A stretch of DNA of 64,000 bases from Comamonadaceae bacterium. Lineage in GTDB: Bacteria > Pseudomonadota > Gammaproteobacteria > Burkholderiales > Burkholderiaceae_C. The stretch covers positions 1-64,000 of the forward strand of contig CANCCF010000004.1 in NCBI GenBank assembly GCA_947374485.1, written 5' to 3'. This document shows positions 9,122 to 17,984 of this stretch, piece after piece. Every line of letters begins with the position of its first letter. The first letter of the stretch is position 1. The translations under genes and the position numbers were made by a program. Below the pieces are notes generated by a model. It was not told the DNA's origin. It saw only the letters and a list, made by a program, of their open reading frames with translations, and made no database searches.

Positions 9122-11380
9122 TCATGGCGCGGCCACCACCTGGCGTGCGGCGTTCTCCCGGTCGCGCAGGCGCCACACGCGCCAGGCAGGCAGCACGGCG
9201 GCCAGCAGCAGCACGAGCAGCAGGGGCAGGGGCCACCAGACGGGGTGGTTCCAGGCGCGTATTTTTTGCGCGCGCAGCGCCGGGTCCAGCCGCAGGTAGC
9301 CAATGTGGTTGCGGATGATTTGCGTGGGCTTGCCGTTGAACACCCACTGGTGGTACGCCGCTGCCGAAGTGGGAAAGTAGCCAAAACTCCACACCGCGTC
9401 CTGCTGCAGCAGGGTGATCATCTGGTCGATCAAGGCCTGCTTCTGCGGCCCGTCGTCCAGGAACTTCATTTGCGCATAGAGCCGGTCAAAGCTGGCGCTC
9501 TGGTAGTTGGAGTTGTTCTCGCCATTGCCCTGGGTGAGCGCCTTGGCGTTGGGGCCGTAGAACATAAAGAGAAAATTCTCCGCGTCCGGGTAGTCGGCCA
9601 GCCAGCCCCAGAAGTAGATTTGCGCCGAACCTTTGGTCATTTTTTCCTGGAAGCGGTTGTAGTCCGTGGCGCGTATTTCGAGCTGCACACCGAGCTTGGC
9701 AAACTGCTTCACATACCAGTCCAGCGTGGCGCGGTTGCCCGGGCCGTTGGCGCTCTGGTAGTCGTAGTTCAGCACCAGCGGTTGGCCGGTGTCTGCGTTG
9801 CGGCCATCGGGGTAACCGGCCTCGGCCAGCAGCTGTTTGGCGTCCGCCAAGGGGCGGCGCTGTGGCTGGCCCTGGGCACCCCGCACATAGACCACCGGGT
9901 TGAAGGCGGCGGGCCCATCTGCCCTGTAGCCAAACAGCGAGGGCGGCAGCGGGCCGTGGGCGGCCACGCCCTGGCCTTTCTCGAAGATGGCCACGTACTC
10001 CTCCCAGTCCAGCGCAATCGACAGGGCCTGGCGCAACTTGCGTTTGCGCGCGGCCTGCTCGGGCGTGCCGCCTCCGCCCAGCACCGGGTCCAGCCAGTTG
10101 AAGCCGATGTACCAGTTGTTGGCCTCGATGGCGGTGGGCAGGCGCAGGCCCTTGTCGCGGTACTCACGCGCCTTGTCGGGCGAGTCCGCCATGTCCACCA
10201 GCAGCGCGGTGCCACGGTCCAGCCGCTCAACGCCGGGCGTGTCGTAGTAGCCCTGCAAGAACTTGGCCTGCAAGGGCACGCTTTCTTTTTCGATGTCAAA
10301 CACGATGCGGTCGATGAAGGGCAGGGGCTTGCCGCAGTCATCCAGATAGCCTTGGGCGCGGTCTTGCGCCTCGCCTTCGCAGGGGTACGCGGCGCCGTGG
10401 TAGTTGGGGTTGCGCTGCAGCACATGGCGGCGGTTTTCGGCGTAGTCGGTCAACATGTAGGGGCCGGTGCCCACCGGCCAGAAGTTCATAGTGAGGTTGT
10501 TGGCGGCCATGCCGGGCTGGGCATAAAACACCTCGGCCTCCCACGGCACGGGGGCGAAGAAGGTCATGGCCAGCCAGTATTTGAATTGCGGGTACTTGCC
10601 GATCAGGCGTATGCGCAGCGTGTGTGCATCCAGCGCCTGCACACCGTCAAAGGCGTATTGGCGAAAGTCCAGCAGCGGCAAGTCGCGGTCGGTGGGTGGC
10701 AGGTTTTGGCGCAGTTCGCGGTCCAGCTTGGCGATGCGTTCGCCGTAGGCCTTGAAGCCCACGATGTAGTCGGCCAGGGTGGAAAAGCCGGGCGACACCA
10801 CGCGCGGTGTGGCCAGGCGGCGGATTGCGTACACATAGTCATCGGCCACCAGCTCGCGGGTGCCGGTGGCGGCAAAGTCGCCGATTGCGTGCTTCTTGGC
10901 CACGTACCCCGCCTGCAGGTGGTGGTAGACATAGCGGCCCTGGGCGTCCCTGGCAAAGGCCGGGTGCGGTGCAAACAGAATGCCGCTTTTGAGCGGGATA
11001 TCCAGCACCGTCTGGGCCACCTGGGTGCCGTCGGCGTCATCGGGCAGGGGCTGGCCCGCCTGGTCCAGATAGGCGGGGTGCGCCAGCTGCGTGGCCGTGT
11101 TGCCGATCAGGGTGTAGGGCCGCTTGAGGAAGTGGTAGGTGTAGGGCGGCTCGTAGATCTGGTAGGTGAAGGGTGTCTCTTCGTTGGAGTAGGAGCTGGC
11201 CGGATCCAGGTGCTTGGGCGAGCGCTGCACCAAGGGCACAAACAGCGTGTTGGTAGCTTCGGAGCCGCGCGGGTGCGGGTTGTTGCTGGCCTCGCCGCAG
11301 CCTGCTTGCAGCAGCGCCAGCACTGTCACCAGCCACAGGCTCCAGCAGCAGAACAGGGAGGGCGAGCGCCAGCGTGCCAC
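9122..11380 (-). CDS. Solute-binding protein, SBP_bac_5 (peptide/nickel) family, with C-terminal membrane anchor
   Basis: A 752-residue extracytoplasmic binding protein that should hand ligand to the DppBC-like permeases. A GTG start opens a signal sequence with an imperfect lipobox (LLQAGC, Cys28). The mature body has family-5 features, including a start like LFVPLVQRSPKHLDPASSY, the segment NFWPVGTGPYMLTDY and a C-terminal YFWGWLADYPDAENF motif. It is longer than usual (about 530). Oddly, residues about 714-733 form a strong hydrophobic helix (WWPLPLLLVLLLAAVLPAW) followed by Arg-rich residues, so the protein may be held in the inner membrane at both ends. The stop codon of tonB is 9 bases upstream, so the genes are closely coupled. 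Confidence 0.9.
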   Translation of the reverse strand: MARWRSPSLFCCWSLWLVTVLALLQAGCGEASNNPHPRGSEATNTLFVPLVQRSPKHLDPASSYSNEETPFTYQIYEPPYTYHFLKRPYTLIGNTATQLAHPAYLDQAGQPLPDDADGTQVAQTVLDIPLKSGILFAPHPAFARDAQGRYVYHHLQAGYVAKKHAIGDFAATGTRELVADDYVYAIRRLATPRVVSPGFSTLADYIVGFKAYGERIAKLDRELRQNLPPTDRDLPLLDFRQYAFDGVQALDAHTLRIRLIGKYPQFKYWLAMTFFAPVPWEAEVFYAQPGMAANNLTMNFWPVGTGPYMLTDYAENRRHVLQRNPNYHGAAYPCEGEAQDRAQGYLDDCGKPLPFIDRIVFDIEKESVPLQAKFLQGYYDTPGVERLDRGTALLVDMADSPDKAREYRDKGLRLPTAIEANNWYIGFNWLDPVLGGGGTPEQAARKRKLRQALSIALDWEEYVAIFEKGQGVAAHGPLPPSLFGYRADGPAAFNPVVYVRGAQGQPQRRPLADAKQLLAEAGYPDGRNADTGQPLVLNYDYQSANGPGNRATLDWYVKQFAKLGVQLEIRATDYNRFQEKMTKGSAQIYFWGWLADYPDAENFLFMFYGPNAKALTQGNGENNSNYQSASFDRLYAQMKFLDDGPQKQALIDQMITLLQQDAVWSFGYFPTSAAAYHQWVFNGKPTQIIRNHIGYLRLDPALRAQKIRAWNHPVWWPLPLLLVLLLAAVLPAWRVWRLRDRENAARQVVAAP

Positions 11381-11389
11381 CTGCGAGCC

Positions 11390-12073
11390 TCAGTTCTCGA
11401 TCTTGAAAACAAACTCTTGCGTGGCCACCACATCGCCCGGGCCGGACTGGCATTTGTACTGCAGCATGGCCGCGCGCACGGCCTGGTGGAACACCCGGGG
11501 GCCGGAGAGGATGGTCACCTCCACCACGGCGCCGTTGCGTATCACCGCGCGGGCGCGCACCACCCCTTGCGTGCCGTCCTGCAAGGCCTTGCGCGGCATC
11601 TCGGGCGTGACCTGGCTGGGGCAGGCGAGCTTGATGTCGGCCTGCACCGGGGCGCTGGGTGCTGCCGGAGTTGCCGGGGCTGGTTCTGGCGGTGGCGGCG
11701 GCGCAATCACGGGCGGTGCGGGGGGCGGCAGGGGCGCGGCTTCGATGACGGGCGCCGTGCTGGTGACCGGGGGCGGCACATCGGGCGGCGGCACAAAGGG
11801 CGGGGGCGGCGCCTGCGGTTTGGGCGCCTGCTGCGGCTTGACGATTTCTTTGGGCGGCGGTGGGGGTGGCGGCGGGATGATGACCTCTTCCACCAGCACC
11901 GCCTGCAGCGGCTTCTTCACCATTTCATAGGCGGTGCGCGCCGTGCCGGTGATGAGCGCGTAACCCAGCAGCAGGTGCAGCAGCACCACCACGGCAATGC
12001 CCACCAGGCGCCGCCCGGGCGCGCGTGGATGGTATTGCGGCTGGTTTGGCGGATGCAGGCCCAAGGTGTTCAT
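11390..12073 (-). CDS. tonB: TonB-like energy transducer
   Basis: A 227-residue protein that couples the proton-motive force to outer-membrane receptors. It has a short cytoplasmic N-terminus, one transmembrane helix (about 23-42), a periplasmic proline-rich spacer (about 66-145, including an eight-proline run) and a C-terminal TonB domain (about 148-225, with TPEMPRKALQDGTQGVVRARAVIRNG-type motifs split over the beta fold). The ATG overlaps the upstream exbD stop codon. Its position between exbD and a peptide ABC transporter suggests dedicated service to the receptor of the same cluster. The prolines make this stretch repetitive at DNA level. Confidence 0.93.
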   Translation of the reverse strand: MNTLGLHPPNQPQYHPRAPGRRLVGIAVVVLLHLLLGYALITGTARTAYEMVKKPLQAVLVEEVIIPPPPPPPPKEIVKPQQAPKPQAPPPPFVPPPDVPPPVTSTAPVIEAAPLPPPAPPVIAPPPPPEPAPATPAAPSAPVQADIKLACPSQVTPEMPRKALQDGTQGVVRARAVIRNGAVVEVTILSGPRVFHQAVRAAMLQYKCQSGPGDVVATQEFVFKIEN

Positions 12074-12498
12074 GGCACAAACTGCTCACTGCCGATGACG
12101 GCGATTTTGGTGAGCCCTTTGCGCCGGGCGGTGGAGATGACGTGCGCAAAGACGGCGTAGCGGGCGTTCTTGTTGGGGCGTATGTGCACTTCGGGCTGCG
12201 GCTGCAGTTGCGCCATCTGCAGCATGTCCTGCTCCAGTTCGGGCGCGCTCACCGGCAAGCCTTGCCAGAACAGGGCGCTTTGCGCGTCGATATCGATCTG
12301 CACCTTGTCCGGTTTGGGCTGGTTGGTGGGTGGCTTGCCCACCGGCATGTCCATGTTGATGGCGTGCAGCTGGATGGGGATGGTGATGATCAGCATCACC
12401 AGCAGCACCAGCATCACGTCAATCAGCGGCGTGGTGTTGATGTCCATCATCACTTCGGGCTCGCCCGAGGCGGATTCGAAACCGGTGTGCATGGACAT
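12070..12498 (-). CDS. exbD: ExbD-family proton channel subunit, second copy
   Basis: A 142-residue biopolymer-transport protein. A single N-terminal helix (about 26-43) contains the essential proton-carrying aspartate D27 in NTTPLIDVMLVLL, followed by a periplasmic domain with IDIDAQSALFWQG and HIRPNKNARYAVF. AAGGAG precedes the ATG. The stop overlaps the tonB start. It is clearly diverged from the adjacent first ExbD, so the complex may contain two different ExbD chains, as seen in some Xanthomonas-type TonB systems. Confidence 0.93.
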   Translation of the reverse strand: MSMHTGFESASGEPEVMMDINTTPLIDVMLVLLVMLIITIPIQLHAINMDMPVGKPPTNQPKPDKVQIDIDAQSALFWQGLPVSAPELEQDMLQMAQLQPQPEVHIRPNKNARYAVFAHVISTARRKGLTKIAVIGSEQFVP

Positions 12499-12508
12499 GG
12501 CTGGCTCC

Positions 12509-12937
12509 TTAACTGCCCAGCGGCGGCGGCTCGGTGATGAAGGCCACTTTGACAATGCCTGCGCGCTGGCAGGCGTACAAAATTTGGCCCACGCCCTCGT
12601 AGCGCGCAGCCAGGTCGCCGCGTATCTGCACCTCGGGCGGCGGGTCGGCGCGGGCCACTTTTTTGAGCTTGTCGACCAGCGCCTCGACATTGCTGATGCG
12701 GGCGTCGTACCAGTAGATGGTGCCTGCCGCGTCCACCGAGAGGATGACGTTCTCGGGCTTGCTCTGGCGCACCTCCACACGCTCCTTGGGCAGGGCCACG
12801 GGGATGGAGGTGGTGACCACCGGAATGGTGATCAGGAAGATGATCAAGAGCACCAGCATCACGTCCACCAGCGGCGTGGTGTTGATGGTGGAGATGACAG
12901 CGTCTTCGCCCTCGCTGCCGCCAAGCTGCATGGCCAT
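12509..12937 (-). CDS. exbD: ExbD-family proton channel subunit, first copy
   Basis: A 142-residue protein with the ExbD/TolR layout. The transmembrane helix (about 23-42) carries D25 in INTTPLVDVMLVLLIIFLIT, and the periplasmic part has VILSVDAAGTIYWYDARI and VQIRGDLAARYEGVGQ. The ATG at 12937 is 4 bases after the exbB stop. Two codons further on is another possible ATG. It is of the same length as the second copy but of different sequence in the periplasmic domain, so this is an old duplication and not a recent tandem repeat. Confidence 0.93.
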   Translation of the reverse strand: MAMQLGGSEGEDAVISTINTTPLVDVMLVLLIIFLITIPVVTTSIPVALPKERVEVRQSKPENVILSVDAAGTIYWYDARISNVEALVDKLKKVARADPPPEVQIRGDLAARYEGVGQILYACQRAGIVKVAFITEPPPLGS

Positions 12938-12941
12938 GGCG

Positions 12942-13793
12942 TCAGCCCTGCGCAGCGCTGCCGAGCAGCACGGCGTGCAAGTCGCCACCAAAACTGCGCA
13001 CATCGTCCATCACCGCCTTGTTGCGCCGCACCAGCCAGTTGTAGGACAGCACGGCGGGCACCGCCACGGCCAAGCCGATAGCCGTCATGATCAGCGCCTC
13101 GCCCACAGGGCCCGCCACCTTGTCAATCGAGGCCTGGCCGGAAATGCCGATGGCAGTGAGCGCGTGGTAGATGCCCCAGACCGTGCCAAACAAGCCGACA
13201 AAGGGGGAAGTAGAGCCCACGGTGGCCAGGAAGGCCAGGCCGCTTTGCATGTTGCTGTTGACCTTTTCCACCGAGCGGGCAATGCCCATGCTGATCCAGT
13301 CGGTGAGCGGCACGCGCCCCACCAGGCCCCCATGCTTTTTGCTGGCCTCCAGCCCGACCTGGGCAATGAAGTGGTAGGCGCTGCCCGCACTGAGGGCTGC
13401 CACACCCTGCTCCAGGTCGGGCGCATTCCAGAAGGTCTGCGCCACCTTTTTGGCCTCGCGCTTCATCTTGGCCTGCTCCAGCACCTTGACCACCAGGAAG
13501 TACCAGGAGCCCATGCTCATCAGCGCCAGCAGCAGGAGCACGGTCTTGGTGATGGCGTCGGAGTTCTTCCACAGCGCCTCGATGCCATAGGGATTGATGG
13601 ACGCCGCATCGCCCGCGCCTGTGGCCGCGGCGGGCACCGTGCTGGCACTGATGGCGGGCGCAGCTGCGGGCGCGCTGGCGGGGGCGTCAACGGGCGCAGC
13701 GGTTTGCGCCCAGACACAGGGGCCTGCGAACAGCAAGCCGGTGGACACCGCCAGCCCCAATAGCAGTTGGCGCGTTGCCTGCAGAAAGTTCAT
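12942..13793 (-). CDS. exbB: ExbB/MotA/TolQ-family proton channel protein
   Basis: About 283 residues. A cleavable-looking N-terminal signal (VSTGLLFAGPCVWAQT) is followed by an Ala/Pro-rich spacer, then the ExbB core: helix 1 at about 88-105, a cytoplasmic loop, and helices 2 and 3 with STSPFVGLFGTVWGIYHAL and GPVGEALIMTAIGLAVAVPAV. It is the first gene of the TonB/ABC cluster. The start is uncertain: GGAGG lies 8 bases before a GTG at 13799 and 14 bases before the ATG at 13793. Upstream, at about 13870-13885, is a TTGACA hexamer on the same strand that could be a -35 box. I could not assign a -10 with confidence. Confidence 0.92.
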   Translation of the reverse strand: MNFLQATRQLLLGLAVSTGLLFAGPCVWAQTAAPVDAPASAPAAAPAISASTVPAAATGAGDAASINPYGIEALWKNSDAITKTVLLLLALMSMGSWYFLVVKVLEQAKMKREAKKVAQTFWNAPDLEQGVAALSAGSAYHFIAQVGLEASKKHGGLVGRVPLTDWISMGIARSVEKVNSNMQSGLAFLATVGSTSPFVGLFGTVWGIYHALTAIGISGQASIDKVAGPVGEALIMTAIGLAVAVPAVLSYNWLVRRNKAVMDDVRSFGGDLHAVLLGSAAQG

Positions 13794-13954
13794 ATGCACG
13801 GGCTTGTCCTCCAAATGGGCGCCATGCGGCGCGGGGAGTGGCGTATGCCGGTCGCTTCTTTGCCACCATGGGTGTCAACTTAATGAATCGGGCCCTGCCA
13901 AGGGCTGCGCTTTCGCAAGGATTTGCACGATAGGCCGCCGTACCCTGCGCAGCC

Positions 13955-15229
13955 ATGTTCCCTGTCGCTTTGCTGCCTGCGCTGCCCGCCGATGACCTGT
14001 TGCGCGATGCCAATTACCGGCGGCTGTGGGCCTCGGTGCTGATCAGTTCGCTGGGCAGCCAGGTCTCGCTGCTGGCGCTGCCCTTGTGTGCGGCGGTGCT
14101 GCTGGGCGCCTCGCCCACGCAAATGGGTTATCTGACAGGCATGGAGCTGCTGCCCTTTGTGCTGCTGTCCCTCCCCGTGGGCGTCTGGTTGGACCGCGTG
14201 CCCAAGCTGCCGGTCTACCGTGCGGGCGAAGCCCTGTTGGCCGTGGTCCTGGCCTCGGTGCCGCTGGCCTGGTATGCGGGCACCTTGTCCATGGCCTGGT
14301 TGTATGCGGTGGCGTTTGCCACCGGCTGCGGATTTGTGACCACGGGCGCGGCCTCACAAATTGTGCTGACGCAGGTGGTGCCGCGCGCGCGCCTGGTGGA
14401 GGCCAACGCCCGGAATGCCCTGGCGTCTTCGGGCGCCGATGTGGTGGGCCCGGGCCTGGCCGGTCTGCTGATCCAGCTCTTGGGTGCGCCGCTGGCTTTG
14501 CTGAGCGACGCCCTGATGCTGGCCTTGAGCGTGCTGATTCTGCGCGGCCTGCGCATCCCGCCAGCCGCCGGAGACACGGACAGAACGGCACCCCCGCACT
14601 TTTGGCGCGACCTGCAAACCGGCTTGCGCTTTGTTGCCAGCCAACCCTTGCTGGTGTCGATGGCGCTGACCATCGCCTGCGCGCAGCTGTTGATGCAGTG
14701 CGCCATGGTGGTGCCCATCCTGATTGCTACACGCGAACTGGGCCTCGATGCGCGCCAGGTGGGCCTGTGCTACGTGGGCCTGGGCGCGGGCACGGTGCTG
14801 GGCAGCCTGGGCGGCCACCGGCTCTCGCGCCGCATGGGGCCAGGCCCCTGTTTGTTGCTGGGCCTGGCACTCACGGGTCTGGGCTGGCTGCAGCTGGCGC
14901 TAGCACCCAATGGGCGCTGGGGCGTGGCCTCGTTGGTGCTGATGCTGTTTTGCTTTGGCGCGGGCGCGGTGCTGGCCATGGTCAACTTTCTGGCGCTGCG
15001 CCAGGCCGTCACACCGGCCCCTCTCCTGGGCCGCATGACCAGCAGCATGCGCTGGCTGAGCCTGCTGGGTGGCGCGCCGGGCGCACTGCTGGGCGGTTAT
15101 GTGGGCCAGCATTGGGGGCTGCGCTCGGCCTTGGGCTTGGCAGGCGCAGGCACCTTGATGCTGGTGGCCGCGGCCTGGCGCTTTTCCGGGCTGCGCCGGG
15201 TGCGGGTGCTGCCTGGCTTGCCGACCTAG
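13955..15229 (+). CDS. MFS transporter, EntS-like (MFS_3 family)
   Basis: A 424-residue major facilitator with about 12 hydrophobic helices and no signal peptide. The N-terminus LLRDANYRRLWASVLISSLGSQVS and the loop VPKLPVYRAGE with TQVVPRARLVEANARN are typical of the enterobactin-exporter/EntS-like group. It diverges from the exbB-tonB operon across 161 bp, so a shared regulatory region is possible. If the TonB system takes up a siderophore-like molecule, this exporter could be functionally linked, but that is speculation. It ends 5 bp from the convergent carboxypeptidase gene. Confidence 0.85.
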   Translation: MFPVALLPALPADDLLRDANYRRLWASVLISSLGSQVSLLALPLCAAVLLGASPTQMGYLTGMELLPFVLLSLPVGVWLDRVPKLPVYRAGEALLAVVLASVPLAWYAGTLSMAWLYAVAFATGCGFVTTGAASQIVLTQVVPRARLVEANARNALASSGADVVGPGLAGLLIQLLGAPLALLSDALMLALSVLILRGLRIPPAAGDTDRTAPPHFWRDLQTGLRFVASQPLLVSMALTIACAQLLMQCAMVVPILIATRELGLDARQVGLCYVGLGAGTVLGSLGGHRLSRRMGPGPCLLLGLALTGLGWLQLALAPNGRWGVASLVLMLFCFGAGAVLAMVNFLALRQAVTPAPLLGRMTSSMRWLSLLGGAPGALLGGYVGQHWGLRSALGLAGAGTLMLVAAAWRFSGLRRVRVLPGLPT

Positions 15230-15234
15230 CTCCT

Positions 15235-16752
15235 TCAAGACGCCAAATAGCGCCGCTCCAGATGCGCTTTGAAGTACATCGGATTGAGCGCCTCGCCGGT
15301 GGCGCGCTGCACCAGCGTGTCGGTGTCCCACAGGCTGGCCTGGCTCCAGATGTGGGTCTGCAACCAGTCCATCACCGGCGAGAAATCGCCTGCGGCGATG
15401 TGCGCATCCAGATCGGGGTGCAGCGTGCGGATGCTGGCAAAGTACTGCGCCGCGTACATGGCGCCCAGGGTGTAGCTGGGGAAGTAGCCAAAGCTGCCGC
15501 TGGGCCAATGGATGTCTTGCAGGCAGCCGTTCCGGAAATTGCCGCGCGTGTCCAGACCCAGGTAGGCCTGCATTTTTTCATCCCAGGCGGCGGGAACATC
15601 GGCGGCCTGCAATTCGCCATCAATGAGCGCACGCTCAATCTCGAAACGCAAAATGACGTGGGCCGGATAAGTGAGTTCGTCGGCGTCCACGCGGATGTAA
15701 CCGGGTTCGACCCGGGTCAGCAAACGGGCCAGGTTCCCGGCCGAAAACGCGTCCTGCGGCCCCAGGTGCTTTTGCACCAGCGGTGCAATGCATTGCAAAA
15801 ACGCCGGGCTGCGGCCCAGCTGCATTTCAAACGACAGGCTCTGGCTTTCGTGGATGCCCATGGAGCGCGCCCGCCCCACCGGCAGGTGCAGCAGTTCGCG
15901 CGGCAGGTTTTGTTCGTAGCGGGCGTGGCCGGTCTCGTGCACGATGCCCATCAGGCTGCGCACAAAGTCGTCGTCGGTGTAGCGGGTGGTAATGCGCACG
16001 TCTTCGGCCACGCCGCCACAAAACGGATGCGTAGAGATGTCCAGCCGCCCGCCCTCAAAATCAAAGCCCAACAGGCCCATGACCTCCACACCCAGAGCCT
16101 TTTGCCGTTCAATGGGGAACGGGCCTATGGGCTGCAGCACGCTCTGCTGCGCCTGCTGCGCGCGTACCCGTTGAACGAGGTCGGGCAGCCACGTTTTGAC
16201 TGCGCCGAACACACCTTCGATCTGCGCAGAGCGCGCGCCCGGCTCAAACTTGGCCATCAGCGCGTCATAGGGGCTCACGCCTTGGGCCTGTGACAGCAGC
16301 TGTGCCTCTTCGCGCGCCAGTCGCACCACGGGCTCGAAATTTTTGAGAAAACCTTGCCAGTCATTGGCCTTGCGCTGCGCGCGCCAGGCGTGCTCACACG
16401 CGGATGCGGCCAGCGACTGTGCCTCCACCAGGCGTTCGGGCAGCAGGTTGGCAAGCTCCCAGTCACGCCGCATCTCGCGCAGGTTGGCGCGTTCTGCGCT
16501 TTGCAAGGGCTCGTCGGCAGCTGCCTGCAGCAGGCCTTTCAGATTGGCGTCGGTCAGCGTCTGGTGCATCAGCACCTGCAGCTCGGCCAGCGCGGCACCG
16601 CGCGCGCCATTGCCCTTGGGCGGCATCATGGCCGCCTGGTCCCAACCGGCCAGGGCACCCAGGTGGCTATAGCGGTACAGGCGGGTAAAGGTGGGGATGA
16701 GCGCGTTGTAGGCGGGCGTGGACGCCGAAGTGGCAGTGGCAGGGCTTTTCAT
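15235..16752 (-). CDS. Carboxypeptidase Taq family metallopeptidase (M32)
   Basis: A 505-residue cytoplasmic zinc carboxypeptidase that trims residues from peptide C-termini. The active-site motif HETGH is at 272-276 (GIVHETGHARYEQN) and the third ligand glutamate in HESQS at 301-305. The downstream Arg-rich and DELTYPAHVILRFEIE segments also match M32. The length equals the family norm. The ATG at 16752 was chosen because the additional upstream residues are AT-rich leader. It is divergent from sbp across about 107 bp. Placed close to a peptide importer, it could process imported peptides, though nothing shows co-regulation. Confidence 0.93.
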   Translation of the reverse strand: MKSPATATSASTPAYNALIPTFTRLYRYSHLGALAGWDQAAMMPPKGNGARGAALAELQVLMHQTLTDANLKGLLQAAADEPLQSAERANLREMRRDWELANLLPERLVEAQSLAASACEHAWRAQRKANDWQGFLKNFEPVVRLAREEAQLLSQAQGVSPYDALMAKFEPGARSAQIEGVFGAVKTWLPDLVQRVRAQQAQQSVLQPIGPFPIERQKALGVEVMGLLGFDFEGGRLDISTHPFCGGVAEDVRITTRYTDDDFVRSLMGIVHETGHARYEQNLPRELLHLPVGRARSMGIHESQSLSFEMQLGRSPAFLQCIAPLVQKHLGPQDAFSAGNLARLLTRVEPGYIRVDADELTYPAHVILRFEIERALIDGELQAADVPAAWDEKMQAYLGLDTRGNFRNGCLQDIHWPSGSFGYFPSYTLGAMYAAQYFASIRTLHPDLDAHIAAGDFSPVMDWLQTHIWSQASLWDTDTLVQRATGEALNPMYFKAHLERRYLAS

Positions 16753-16859
16753 ATACGCAAATGTAATTAAGAAGTGACGATTAAGTAGTTTGTGCTTGAA
16801 CGACCGACTTCCAGAATCCATCCATCGCCCCCTTGCGTGGCCATTATTCCGGAGTTGAC

Positions 16860-17897
16860 ATGACAGACCGCAGCGTTTTTCTTCCCTTTTTTCGTCTGGC
16901 CGCCAGCCTCGCCTTGGGTGCAGCAGCCTTGGGTGGCGTGCACAGCGCTTTCGCGCAACCTGCCCCCATCACCCTGCTTAATGTGTCCTACGACCCGACC
17001 CGCGAGCTCTATGTGGAAACCAACGCCGCCTTCACCAAAACCTGGAAGGCCAAGACCGGCCAGGACGTCACCATCAAGCAAAGCCACGGCGGCTCGGGCA
17101 AACAGGCGCGCTCGGTGATTGACGGATTGGACGCCGACGTGGTCACCCTGGCCCTGGCCGGCGACATTGACGCCATCAGCAAAAACGGTGGCTGGCTGCC
17201 CAAAGACTGGCAAAAGCGCCTGCCCCACAACTCCGCGCCCTACTCCAGCACCATCATCTTCGCCGTGCGCCAGGGCAACCCCAAGGGCATCAAGGACTGG
17301 GACGATCTGATCCGTGCCGACGTGAAAGTCATCACCCCCAACCCCAAGACCTCGGGCGGCGCCCGCTGGAATTATTTGGCGGCCTGGGAATTTGCCAAAC
17401 GCAAGTACGGTGGCGACGCAAAGGCCAAAGACTTCGTGGCCAAGCTGTATGCCAACGTGCCGGTGCTCGACACCGGCGCGCGCGGCTCCACCATCACCTT
17501 TGCCCAGCGCAACCAAGGCGATGTGCTGATTGCCTGGGAGAACGAGGCCTATTTGCTGGAAAAAGAGTTTGGCGCCAGGTTTGATGTGATCGCACCCCCT
17601 TTGAGCATTCTGGCCGAGCCGCCGGTGACCGTGGTCGACAAGAACGTGGACAAAAAGGGCACCCGTGCCGTGGCCGAGGAATATTTGAAATTCCTCTACA
17701 CGGAGGATGGCCAGGACATTGCGGGCAAGAATTTCTATCGCCCCGCTGCATCCGAAAAAGCCAAGGCGAAATACGCCAGCCAGTTCGCCAAGATCAAGCT
17801 CTTCAGCATTGATGAAGCCTTTGGCGGCTGGGAGAAGGCGGACAAGGAGCACTTTGCCGACGGCGCAAGCTTCGACCAGATTTACACCAAGAAGTAA
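16860..17897 (+). CDS. sbp: Sulfate ABC transporter substrate-binding protein, orphan copy
   Basis: A 345-residue periplasmic protein with a signal peptide (cleavage after SAFA, about residue 33). Sulfate-binding motifs include [41 protein letters not shown] and [15 protein letters not shown] lies 5 bases before the ATG at 16860. It is a paralogue of the Sbp encoded next to cysTWA about 20 kb away, but has no permease neighbours here, so it may feed the same permease with different affinity or under different control. The short leader contains two ATTAAG repeats. Confidence 0.9.
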   Translation: MTDRSVFLPFFRLAASLALGAAALGGVHSAFAQPAPITLLNVSYDPTRELYVETNAAFTKTWKAKTGQDVTIKQSHGGSGKQARSVIDGLDADVVTLALAGDIDAISKNGGWLPKDWQKRLPHNSAPYSSTIIFAVRQGNPKGIKDWDDLIRADVKVITPNPKTSGGARWNYLAAWEFAKRKYGGDAKAKDFVAKLYANVPVLDTGARGSTITFAQRNQGDVLIAWENEAYLLEKEFGARFDVIAPPLSILAEPPVTVVDKNVDKKGTRAVAEEYLKFLYTEDGQDIAGKNFYRPAASEKAKAKYASQFAKIKLFSIDEAFGGWEKADKEHFADGASFDQIYTKK

Positions 17898-17984
17898 ACA
17901 CCGCGCATCACTCCACAGACCACGCCCTGTCCGTACTACGGGTTGCCGCAAGCCCCCCGGAGCGCTCACGCGAGACGCTCTGCT

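Noticed and set aside
11640..11910. Gly-rich plus-strand repeat that looks like a glycine-rich or PE_PGRS-like protein
   Set aside because: It is the complement of the proline-rich spacer of tonB.
9095..12160. A 1021-codon plus-strand open frame across the binding-protein and tonB genes
   Set aside because: It is antisense to well supported genes, has no family features and is rich in Gly, His, Ala and Arg, as expected of the complement of high-GC codons.
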